A stretch of 64,000 nt of DNA from Croceibacterium ferulae (lineage in GTDB: Bacteria; Pseudomonadota; Alphaproteobacteria; Sphingomonadales; Sphingomonadaceae): the NCBI RefSeq assembly GCF_003660445.1, contig NZ_QZVQ01000002.1, positions 1 through 64,000 of the forward strand, given 5' to 3'. The position numbers and the translations under genes were made by a program. The notes beneath the pieces were generated by a model, which saw nothing but the letters and a program-made list of their open reading frames with translations, was not told where the DNA came from and searched no databases. Of the stretch, positions 57,287 through 64,000 are shown piece by piece (within the stretch, counting starts at the first letter, position 1; each line of letters begins with the position of its first letter).

Positions 57287-59062
57287 TCAGTGCGCGTGCG
57301 CCTCCCCCGCCCCGCGCGGCACGCGGATCGATTCCACCAGCCGGCCGATCTCCGGCGGGGGTGGCGGCGTGAAGCGCGACACGAGCAGCGCCACCGCGAA
57401 GTTCACCAACATGCCCACAAAGCCGAACCCTTCGGGCGAGATGCCCAGGAACCAGTCGTCTGCGGTACTGGCATCGGGGTTCCACAGCTTGAACCAGCCG
57501 ATGTAGAGGAAGGTGACGCTGAGGCCGGCGACCATGCCGGCGATCGCCCCTTCCTTGTTCATGCGCTTCGAGAAGATCCCCATGAAGATGACGGGGAACA
57601 GCGACGATGCCGCAAGGCCGAAGGCGAAGGCCACCACCTGCGCCACCCAGCCCGGCGGATAGATGCCCAGCACGCCCGCCACCAGGATGGCGCAGGTGGC
57701 GGCGATGCGCGCGGCGCGCAGCTCGTTCTTTTCGGAAATGTTCGGGCGAAAGGTCGACTTCAGCAGATCGTGGCTGACCGCGGTGGAGATCACCAGCAGC
57801 AGCCCGGCGGCGGTGGACAGGGCCGCCGCCAGTCCGCCTGCCGCCACGAGCGCGATCACCCAGCCGGGCAGGCCCGCAATCTCCGGATTGGCGAGGACCA
57901 TGATGTCCTTGTCGACATAGACCTCGTTGGCATTGCCGGGCAGCGGAGGATTGCTGACCAGCCGTTCGCCGCTCGGCCCGACGCCGGGCGCGAAGGCCGG
58001 AGTGCCGGTGAACGGATCGCCATTGGCGACGTTCATCACGCCATCGCCATTCCGGTCGGTGAACGCGATTAGGCCGTTGCGCTCCCAATTGGTGAACCAG
58101 CCGGGCGCCTCGGCATAGGGCGTACCGGCAACGGAACCGTTGAAGTTCAGGCGAGCGAAGGCCGCGACCGCAGGTGCAGTGGTGTAGAGCAGCGCGATGA
58201 ACAGCAGCGCCCAGCCGGCCGACTTGCGCGCGTCCGATGCCTTGGGAACGGTGAAGAAGCGCACGATGACATGCGGCAGGCCTGCGGTGCCGACCATCAG
58301 CGCCGCCGTGATGCAGAACACGTCGATCCTGGACTTCGCGCCATCGGTATAGGCCGGGAAGCCCATCATCTGCAGCGATTCGTCCAGCCGTTGCAGCACA
58401 AAGGTGCCCGACCCGTCATTTACCGTGCTGCCCAGCCCCAGCTGCGGGATCGGGTTGCCGGTGACCAGCGCGGAGATGAAGAAGGCCGGCACCATGTAGG
58501 CGAAGATCAGCACGCAGAACTGCGCCACCTGCGTGTAGGTGATGCCCTTCATGCCCCCCAGCACCGAATAGATGAACACGATCCCCATCCCGATGATGAC
58601 GCCGGTGTTGATCGGCACATCCAGGAAGCGGGAGAACACGATGCCCACGCCGCGCATCTGCCCGGCGATATAGGTGAAGCTGATGAAGATCAGGCACACC
58701 ACCGCTACTGTGCGGGCGACGCTGGAATAATACCGGGTGCCGATGAAGTCCGGCACGGTGAACTGGCCGAACTTGCGCAGATAGGGCGCCAGCAGCAGTG
58801 CCAGCATCACGAACCCGCCGGTCCAGCCCATCAGGTAGACCGACCCGTCATAACCGGAAAAGGCGATCAGCCCGGCCATGGACAGGAAGGAGGCCGCGCT
58901 CATCCAGTCGGCCGCGGTGGCCATGCCGTTGACCACGGGATTGACCCCGCCGCCCGCGACATAGAACTCCTTGGTCGAGCCGGCACGGGTCCAGATGGCG
59001 ATGCCGATATAGAGGGCGAAGCTGGCGCCCACGAACAGGTAGATCAGGGTCTGTGTCGACAT
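57287..59062 (-). CDS. actP: Sodium/acetate symporter of the solute:sodium family
   Basis: About 591 aa with some 13 membrane helices. SSS family landmarks are DWMSAASFLSMAGLIAF near the N-terminus, GTRYYSS, and the sodium-site region GLAAALSTAAGLLLV. Member of the ActP-like cation/acetate symporters, here with a DUF4212 partner. The ATG at 59062 is preferred; an ATG at 59083 would overlap the upstream gene's stop. A long loop in the middle (GDGVMNVANGDPFTGTP) resembles an EF-hand-like calcium loop and is not present in all relatives. Confidence 0.9.
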   Translation of the reverse strand: MSTQTLIYLFVGASFALYIGIAIWTRAGSTKEFYVAGGGVNPVVNGMATAADWMSAASFLSMAGLIAFSGYDGSVYLMGWTGGFVMLALLLAPYLRKFGQFTVPDFIGTRYYSSVARTVAVVCLIFISFTYIAGQMRGVGIVFSRFLDVPINTGVIIGMGIVFIYSVLGGMKGITYTQVAQFCVLIFAYMVPAFFISALVTGNPIPQLGLGSTVNDGSGTFVLQRLDESLQMMGFPAYTDGAKSRIDVFCITAALMVGTAGLPHVIVRFFTVPKASDARKSAGWALLFIALLYTTAPAVAAFARLNFNGSVAGTPYAEAPGWFTNWERNGLIAFTDRNGDGVMNVANGDPFTGTPAFAPGVGPSGERLVSNPPLPGNANEVYVDKDIMVLANPEIAGLPGWVIALVAAGGLAAALSTAAGLLLVISTAVSHDLLKSTFRPNISEKNELRAARIAATCAILVAGVLGIYPPGWVAQVVAFAFGLAASSLFPVIFMGIFSKRMNKEGAIAGMVAGLSVTFLYIGWFKLWNPDASTADDWFLGISPEGFGFVGMLVNFAVALLVSRFTPPPPPEIGRLVESIRVPRGAGEAHAH

Positions 59063-59075
59063 GCTGCCCGCCCTC

Positions 59076-59345
59076 TCAATCATCGAGGTCGTGGCGGCGT
59101 TCGATGCGCTTCATCTTCCAGTGATAGAAGAAGATCAGCGCGACGAATACGTAGATGGAGCCCTGCTGCGCAAACCAGAAGCCCAATGGAAATCCGCCGA
59201 TGGCGAAGCGGTCCAGCGCATCGCGGAACAGGATACCTGCGCCAAAGGAGACGGCGAACCAGATCGCCATCAGCGTCAGCAGCAGGCGGACATTCGCTTT
59301 CCAGTAGGCGTCGGCAGACGCAGTCCGGGCGTCGTCTTCAGGCAT
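59076..59345 (-). CDS. DUF4212 protein, small partner of acetate symporter
   Basis: 89 aa with two membrane helices (LLTLMAIWFAVSFGAGILF and YVFVALIFFYHWKM). DUF4212 proteins regularly precede SSS-family symporters of the acetate type and are thought to be small accessory subunits. Its stop is 13 bp ahead of the symporter start, so the pair is one transcript. Confidence 0.93.
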   Translation of the reverse strand: MPEDDARTASADAYWKANVRLLLTLMAIWFAVSFGAGILFRDALDRFAIGGFPLGFWFAQQGSIYVFVALIFFYHWKMKRIERRHDLDD

Positions 59346-59467
59346 GGAACAGGCACTCCCCTCAGATACGTGCGCGGCGGACCTTCAAGGGTCCGCCGTC
59401 GCATCGCAGTGTGCGGCAAGCCGGGCGAGGGGAACAGCCCTAATTTGCCACCGTTAGTGCCGGCCGG

Positions 59468-60250
59468 TCAGTCGGCGCTGCCCGGTTCGGCCATCTTGCG
59501 GTGCTGTTCCGCCTTGATGGATTCCGGAATGATGCCTTCGACCGCCATCTGCACCTTGTTCTTCCAGCCGGATACCACGCTGGCCTTGCCCGACATCAGG
59601 GCGTCCCAGCCATTGCGAGCGGTGGCGGCGGGGTCTTCCTTCTTGGGATCGGTGCCGACGGAGGTATCCATCATGCCCGCCCGGTCGAAGAACTCGGTAT
59701 CGGTCGGTCCCGGCATCAGGTTGGTCAGCGTGACCCCGTCCACGTCCTTCAACTCGTTCTGCAAGGCCAGCACGAAGTTGTCGAGGAAGGCCTTGGTGCC
59801 GTTATAGACCGCCTGGAAGGAGCCGGGGATGTAGCCCGCCACCGATCCGGTCACCAGCACCTTGCCGGCATTGCGCGCCACCATCTGCTTCAGGGTGGTC
59901 TGCAGCAAATAAAGGGTGCCGGTGATGTTGGTGTCGACCACATGCCGCCAATCCGCGACCGACTGGTCTAGGAAAGCATGGCCCAGACCCTGCCCGGCAT
60001 TGGCGCACAGCAGGTCTACCTGCCGGCCTCTCGTGGCGGCGAGCAGGCTGTCCACGCCCTCGATGGTGGACAGGTCCGCCTCGACCGCGTCCACCTGCGT
60101 GCCGAACTGGCGGAAGTCCGCCGCCGCGTCGTTGATCAGCGCTTCGTTCGCCACGACCAGGATGTCGTAGCCGTCCTTTGCCGCCAGCGTCGCCAGCTCG
60201 AAGCCGATGCCGGTGGAAGCGCCCGTAATAATTGCGAATTTGTCTGCCAT
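59468..60250 (-). CDS. Short-chain dehydrogenase/reductase
   Basis: 260 aa, soluble. Cofactor motif TGASTGIG at residues 9-16, CANAGQG, the catalytic Ser in TGSVAGY and the YNGTKAF dyad (Tyr, Lys). Lacking a signal peptide, it works in the cytoplasm. Substrate unknown. An EcfG-type promoter 25-50 bp upstream suggests induction in general stress, in agreement with the neighbouring PPK2 and antiporter genes. AAGGCGG is a good ribosome site. Confidence 0.9.
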   Translation of the reverse strand: MADKFAIITGASTGIGFELATLAAKDGYDILVVANEALINDAAADFRQFGTQVDAVEADLSTIEGVDSLLAATRGRQVDLLCANAGQGLGHAFLDQSVADWRHVVDTNITGTLYLLQTTLKQMVARNAGKVLVTGSVAGYIPGSFQAVYNGTKAFLDNFVLALQNELKDVDGVTLTNLMPGPTDTEFFDRAGMMDTSVGTDPKKEDPAATARNGWDALMSGKASVVSGWKNKVQMAVEGIIPESIKAEQHRKMAEPGSAD

Positions 60251-60273
60251 GAAACACCGCCTTTCGCGGCCCA

Positions 60274-60299
60274 AACCGTTCAGGCGAAATCGTGGTTCC
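60274..60299 (-). promoter_or_regulatory. EcfG-type general stress promoter of the SDR gene
   Basis: Minus strand: GGAAC (60295-60299), 18 bases, GTT (60274-60276), i.e. GGAAC-N17-GGTT, within the known spacing of alphaproteobacterial EcfG promoters. The distance to the SDR ATG is about 24 bp, giving a very short leader. Confidence 0.6.
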
Positions 60300-60350
60300 C
60301 CGCCCCAGCCGGTTTCGGTAGTTCTGCACGGGCAGCAGCCCTGTGCATCT

Positions 60351-61157
60351 TCAGCCGAAAGCGGATCGTGCCAGTTGCATGACCTCTTCCAAGGGCTCCG
60401 GCGGATCTGCGGGCGTGACCGGAGCGAGGCGGTCATAAACGGTCTGCAAGGCAGCGATCCGCGCCGACTTCTTCTTGTCTCCGTTGATGATGATCCACGG
60501 GGCAGCGGCCGTGTCCGTCCGCTCGAACATCTCCTCCATCGCCGCGAGGTAATCCGCGCGCCGCTCCCGGTTGCGGAAGTCTTCCGCACTGACCTTCCAC
60601 CGCTTCCAGGGGTGATCGAGCCGGGCCTTCAGCCTGTCGTCCTGCACCTCCGGCGAAACATGCAGGAACAGCTTGATGATGGTGGTGCCGTCCGCCGCCA
60701 GCTGGGCTTCGAACTGGTTGATCTCGTCAAAGGACCGGCGCCAGTCCGCGGCGCTGGCAAATCCCTCCACACGCTCCACCAGAACCCGGCCGTACCAGCT
60801 GCGATCAAACACGGCGATCTCGCCCGCGGCAGGCAGGCGCTTCCAGAACCGCCACAGGAAATTGTGGGCCTGCTCCTCTGCAGTCGGTGCGGAGATCGGC
60901 CACACAGAAAAGGCGCGCGGGTCCCATTCCGCCGTGAGACGCTTGATCGCCCCGCCCTTGCCCGCTGCATCCCACCCTTCGAACAGGATCACACTCCGCT
61001 TCTTGTGAACGATGTGGCCGACCATCACCTTTTCGAGCTTCTCCTGCAGCTCCTTCAGGGCGTCCTTGTAGGGCCGGTCCAGTCGTTCCGGATGTTCGTG
61101 CCGGGCGAGCCTGTTCCCGTCGGCAGGCTTGTCGTGGACCTTGGTCATCTGTCTCAT
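60351..61157 (-). CDS. ppk2: Polyphosphate kinase 2 family protein
   Basis: 268 aa. Walker A GWDAAGKGGAIKRL, lid stretch RAFSVWPISAPTAEE and Walker B DRSWYGRVLVERVEGF are intact, together with KLFLHVSPEVQDDRL. PPK2 enzymes phosphorylate nucleotides from polyphosphate or the reverse; the class (NDP or NMP) is not decided here. Start at ATG 61157 (a second ATG at 61148). It sits between the stress SDR and the antiporter, all on the minus strand. Confidence 0.94.
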   Translation of the reverse strand: MRQMTKVHDKPADGNRLARHEHPERLDRPYKDALKELQEKLEKVMVGHIVHKKRSVILFEGWDAAGKGGAIKRLTAEWDPRAFSVWPISAPTAEEQAHNFLWRFWKRLPAAGEIAVFDRSWYGRVLVERVEGFASAADWRRSFDEINQFEAQLAADGTTIIKLFLHVSPEVQDDRLKARLDHPWKRWKVSAEDFRNRERRADYLAAMEEMFERTDTAAAPWIIINGDKKKSARIAALQTVYDRLAPVTPADPPEPLEEVMQLARSAFG

Positions 61158-61219
61158 TCACCTTCTGCCTGGGGCCTCGGAGGCCATGTTCGTGGGGCTG
61201 TCTTCAGGATGCCGGATCG

Positions 61220-62551
61220 TCAGGATGGGGAAGCAGCTCCGGCTTGGTCCGGCTCTCCTGCCGGTCCCTGCAAGCCCGGCGGCGCATTGCCCTGGGCGTC
61301 GGGATCGATGCCGCGCTGCTGATCGAGCGAGCGCATGATGGGCGTGACGGTCAACCCATGAAGCAGGATCGAGGCCAGCACGACCAGGCCGACGACACCC
61401 CACAGGCGTTCGGCGTTCTCGATGGTCATGTGGTTGATGCCATACGCCATGTAGTAGATCGAACCCACGCCACGGATGCCGAAGAAGGCCAGGGTCCATT
61501 TCTCGCCCCGATCCGCCGGATAGCCCAGCAGCGCGATCCACCCGGTCAGCGGCCGGATCACGAGCAGGATGATCAGGGCGGCGCCGACCTCCGGCCATCC
61601 GACGCTGGCCAGCAGACCGCTCACCAGCGCGCCACCGAACAGGATCAGCAGCACCATCATCGCCAGACGTTCGACCTGCTCGGTCATGGCGTGCATCTCC
61701 AGCTGGAATTCATGGTCGCGATGGGCGCTGCGGAACGTCAGCGCCGTGACGAACACGGCCAGGAACCCGTAGACATGCACGATTTCTGTCAGCCCGTATG
61801 ACAGCAAGGTGGCCGACAGCGCGATCAGGCCATCGCCGGTGCGGGCCAGCTTGGTTTCCGCCGGCACCCGGAAGGTCAGCCATCCGAACGCCCGACCGAC
61901 CAGCCACCCGCCGATGATCCCGCCGCCGATCTCCCACAGCACACGGTAGGTCAGCCATTCGGTGACCCACGGCTCGCCGCTGGGCAGCGCCACCGCGAGC
62001 AGGACAGCCAGATGGACAAAGGGGAACGCCGCGCCGTCATTCAGCCCCGCTTCGGAAGTCAGGCCGAACCGGACGTCATCCTCGTCGCCGGTCTTGGGCG
62101 GGCCGACCTGGATATCCGCCGCCAGGACCGGATCGGTCGGCGCCAGGCTGGCCGCTAGCAGCAGCGCCACTGCCAGAGGCAGACCGAGCATCGCCTGGCC
62201 GAGCACAACGATCGCGAGGATGCCGAGCGGCATGGTGATCAGCAGCAGCCGCCAGGTGATCGCCCACCGACGCCAGCCGAACAGGCGATCGATCTTCAGC
62301 CCGGCCCCCATCAGGGCGATGATGACGACGAACTCCGTGAAGCGCTCCGTTATCTCGGGATAAAGGATCGGCAGCGGCCGCAAGGTGATCTGCGGCAGCA
62401 GAAACACCGCCGCGCCGATCGCGATGCAGATGATCGGCAGCGACAATGGCAGCCGCCTCAGCGCGAGCGGCAGCCATGCGACCAGGGCGATCAGGACGCC
62501 GAATCCGGCAAGGACGAGGATGTACGGTTCGGGCGCTATGTCAGGCAGCAT
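61220..62551 (-). CDS. Cation:proton antiporter, CPA1 type
   Basis: 443 aa with about 12 membrane helices. The ion-binding stretch SEAGLNDGAAFPFVHLA has the conserved acidic residues, and SLAPTDPVLAADIQVG holds the other typical Asp. Exchanges Na+ or K+ for H+ at the inner membrane. Its C-terminal tail of about 40 residues is Pro/Gly/Gln-rich. The promoter region is 114 bp shared with the end of the TetR gene. Confidence 0.93.
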   Translation of the reverse strand: MLPDIAPEPYILVLAGFGVLIALVAWLPLALRRLPLSLPIICIAIGAAVFLLPQITLRPLPILYPEITERFTEFVVIIALMGAGLKIDRLFGWRRWAITWRLLLITMPLGILAIVVLGQAMLGLPLAVALLLAASLAPTDPVLAADIQVGPPKTGDEDDVRFGLTSEAGLNDGAAFPFVHLAVLLAVALPSGEPWVTEWLTYRVLWEIGGGIIGGWLVGRAFGWLTFRVPAETKLARTGDGLIALSATLLSYGLTEIVHVYGFLAVFVTALTFRSAHRDHEFQLEMHAMTEQVERLAMMVLLILFGGALVSGLLASVGWPEVGAALIILLVIRPLTGWIALLGYPADRGEKWTLAFFGIRGVGSIYYMAYGINHMTIENAERLWGVVGLVVLASILLHGLTVTPIMRSLDQQRGIDPDAQGNAPPGLQGPAGEPDQAGAASPS

Positions 62552-62665
62552 CGTGGTGGAACGAGCGGCGCGCCCTTTCGGAACGGCGAACTGCGAAGAT
62601 ATGCTGATCGGCGGATCATGTTTCCGCCGGCACGGTGCAAGGCATGGCGCAGGAGGGCACGCCTG

Positions 62666-63358
62666 CTACCCGGCGGATGCGCCTGAACAGCTAGAGTCTC
62701 CGGCCTTATCCCCACAGCCCGCCCCTCCAGGCGGCACGTGACATCTGAACAGGGTCGCCATCTCGGATGTCAGGAAGCGGTCCATCATCCGGCAAGCGCC
62801 CGCTGATCCGGACTCGCCAAGCACGATCTTCCTGCTGGCCAGGCCGACGCCGAACGTCATCATGAGTTGCGCAAGCGAATCGATCGCCGCCCGTTCGATA
62901 TCGGCGGGTGCGATCGCGACCAGCGCGGCGGAAAGGCTGCCCATGATCCGGCCGTCCAGTACCCGGTAGCTTTCCGCGATGCGTTCATTGCGCCCCGCTT
63001 CGGCCATGATCTCGGCGACCAGACGGTACTCCTCGGAATCCTCTGGCTGGCTGAAGCGGGCGAGCCACGCCCGGATTGCCGGCAGATCGTTCTGCTGCAC
63101 CGCCACGGCCAGCACATCTTCCTCCAGCCATGCCGCGACATCCATCTCGCAGATGGCGGCGATGATCGCCTCCTTGCTTTCGAAATCGCGGTAGATCTGC
63201 CCGACCTTGATCTCCGACTCGGCGGCGATCTGGGCCACGCCCGTCTGGTGGAAACCCTGCTGGACGAACAGCCGCCGTGCCACGTCAAGCAGGTGGCGCC
63301 GTCGCTGATCCGCGCGGGCGGTGCGGCCCTGCCCTGCCGTTTGCTCTGAACCGATCAC
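62666..63358 (-). CDS. TetR-family repressor, likely of the RND pump
   Basis: 230 aa with GTG start at 63358. N-terminal HTH (HLLDVARRLFVQQGFHQTGV, then AQIAAESEIKVGQIYRDF) and an all-helical ligand domain. The last 30 residues are Cys/Gly-rich (FRCHVPPGGAGCGDK) and look like a divergent tail. It is divergent from the RND adaptor gene as in acrR-acrA, with a perfect palindrome between them. Predicted to repress both. Confidence 0.93.
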   Translation of the reverse strand: MIGSEQTAGQGRTARADQRRRHLLDVARRLFVQQGFHQTGVAQIAAESEIKVGQIYRDFESKEAIIAAICEMDVAAWLEEDVLAVAVQQNDLPAIRAWLARFSQPEDSEEYRLVAEIMAEAGRNERIAESYRVLDGRIMGSLSAALVAIAPADIERAAIDSLAQLMMTFGVGLASRKIVLGESGSAGACRMMDRFLTSEMATLFRCHVPPGGAGCGDKAGDSSCSGASAG

Positions 63359-63381
63359 CAGTCTCCTTTAGGCTTGCCAAG

Positions 63382-63410
63382 TTGGCACGTCACGATTAAC
63401 GGCGCAACAT
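63382..63410 (+). promoter_or_regulatory. Putative promoter of the RND adaptor gene
   Basis: TTGGCA (63382-63387), 17 bp, CAACAT (63405-63410). The expected transcription start (about 63417) falls at the edge of the TetR palindrome, which fits repression. The -10 is a weak match. Confidence 0.45.
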
Positions 63411-63415
63411 TCATG

Positions 63416-63433
63416 TGAGTGAGCGATCACTCA
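63416..63433. promoter_or_regulatory. TetR operator palindrome
   Basis: TGAGTGA-GCGA-TCACTCA: perfect 7-bp arms, 4-bp spacer. It lies between the divergent TetR gene and RND adaptor gene, 58 bp from the TetR start. Size and symmetry fit a TetR dimer site. Confidence 0.75.
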
Positions 63434-63584
63434 TATCGTTCGAGCTCGCACTGCAAGCAAGCCGAACGTGAGCGGAGAGAATCGTCGTCGAAGGACCGCC
63501 GCACACCCGTGCAGGTGATGTTTCCGACTGTTTGCGAGGGTTCATACCGACCCGCGCGGACAGCAAAGCCAATCGAAGGTGGGA

Positions 63585-64000
63585 ATGAACAGGATTGCTT
63601 CAGTGGCCGGACTGGCCTTGTTCCTCGCGGCGTGCGGCGGTGGCGAACAGCAGCAGGCGCCCGCCGGGCCGCCACAGGTTGGCTACATCACGGTCTCGGC
63701 CCAGCCGGTCACGCTCAGCACCGAACTGCCGGGGCGCACCAGCGCCTACGAGACTTCGGATGTGCGCCCGCAGGTCAACGGCCTGATCCTGGAGCGCCTG
63801 TTCCGCGAAGGCGACATGGTCCGCAAGGGGCAGCCGCTCTACCGGATCGACCCCGCCCCGTACCGGGCGCAGGTGGCCAGTGCGCGTGCCGCCCTGGCCC
63901 GTGCCCGCGCCGGGATCGCCAACAGCGAGGCGTTGGCCCGCCGCTATGGCGAGCTGGTCGACATCAACGCCATTTCCCGCCAGCAGGCGGAGGACGCGAC
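63585..64000 (+). CDS. RND efflux periplasmic adaptor, AcrA type (3' end outside window)
   Basis: The first 138 residues are in the window. A lipoprotein signal ends in LFLAAC (Cys17). Then follow VTLSTELPGRTSAYETSDVRPQV split as TELPGRTSAYETSD and VRPQVNGLILERLF, with EGDMVRKGQPLYRIDP: the MexA/AcrA lipoyl domain leading into the coiled-coil hairpin (RAALARARAG). GAAGGTGGGA precedes the ATG. An RND pump gene is expected just beyond the right edge. Regulated by the adjacent TetR repressor through the palindrome upstream. Confidence 0.94.
   Translation, partial: MNRIASVAGLALFLAACGGGEQQQAPAGPPQVGYITVSAQPVTLSTELPGRTSAYETSDVRPQVNGLILERLFREGDMVRKGQPLYRIDPAPYRAQVASARAALARARAGIANSEALARRYGELVDINAISRQQAEDA

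Overview
The window is GC-rich DNA from an alphaproteobacterium, most likely a member of the Sphingomonadales (Sphingomonas/Erythrobacter type). Three observations support this: the rpsM-rpsK-rpoA-rplQ cluster and its neighbours; an alphaproteobacterial LexA box (GTTC-N7-GTTC) in front of uvrA; and two EcfG-type general-stress promoters (GGAAC-N16/17-NGTT). Several TonB receptors and RTX-type proteins fit too. I see no tRNA, rRNA, CRISPR array, intact insertion sequence or complete prophage. The two ends cut genes: a serralysin-like protease on the left and an RND adaptor on the right.

Layout. 1-2.3 kb: RTX metalloprotease (minus, 3' end missing). 2.4-5.4 kb: two small secreted proteins, argG and an RlpA-like lipoprotein/septal protein (plus). 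5.4-9.1 kb is an accessory pocket: a 420-aa HTH protein, a visibly AT-rich two-gene operon (unknown 337-aa protein plus RelA/SpoT-domain enzyme, 4-bp overlap), a REP-like inverted repeat and a GIY-YIG nuclease. 9.3-13.2 kb: RTX repeat protein facing SOS-controlled uvrA. 13.4-15.3 kb: small unknowns and a lipoprotein-type SDR. 15.4-19.5 kb: a tripartite efflux operon (MFS, HlyD adaptor, NodT outer-membrane factor) in tight overlap.

19.8-26.0 kb: a 5-oxoproline (pyroglutamate) operon with the fused ATP-dependent 5-oxoprolinase, the DUF969/DUF979 transporter pair and a DUF2891 protein, each start overlapping the previous stop. 26.1-28.8 kb: a tandem amidohydrolase pair whose second member has lost the metal ligands. 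28.9-32.4 kb: unknown lipoprotein pair, DUF2279 protein, CsbD stress protein, EVE protein (minus). 32.5-37.0 kb: dapF-mtaB-ftsY-yciB-ydeI-like-maa in one tightly packed plus-strand run, followed by a cold-shock gene and a small unknown gene.

37.9-40.5 kb: the rpsM-rpsK-rpoA-rplQ operon on the minus strand, with a strong sigma70-type promoter, a leader of about 270 nt and a TTG-started rpsM. Divergent from it, 40.9-48.9 kb: a transglutaminase-DUF2126 protein, an acyltransferase, a circularly permuted ATP-grasp/alpha-E fusion and a second transglutaminase, likely a peptide-ligase/peptidase system of unknown product. 48.9-55.1 kb (minus): TonB receptor, YezD, Rrf2 regulator and a second TonB receptor. 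55.3-59.3 kb: acetate use (acs facing actP-DUF4212). 59.5-64 kb: stress-type SDR, PPK2, Na+/H+ antiporter, then a TetR repressor divergent from an RND adaptor with a palindromic operator between them.

The best candidate for an undescribed system is the AT-rich RelA/SpoT two-gene module at 6820-8444. The ATP-grasp/transglutaminase cluster and the active/inactive amidohydrolase pair come next.
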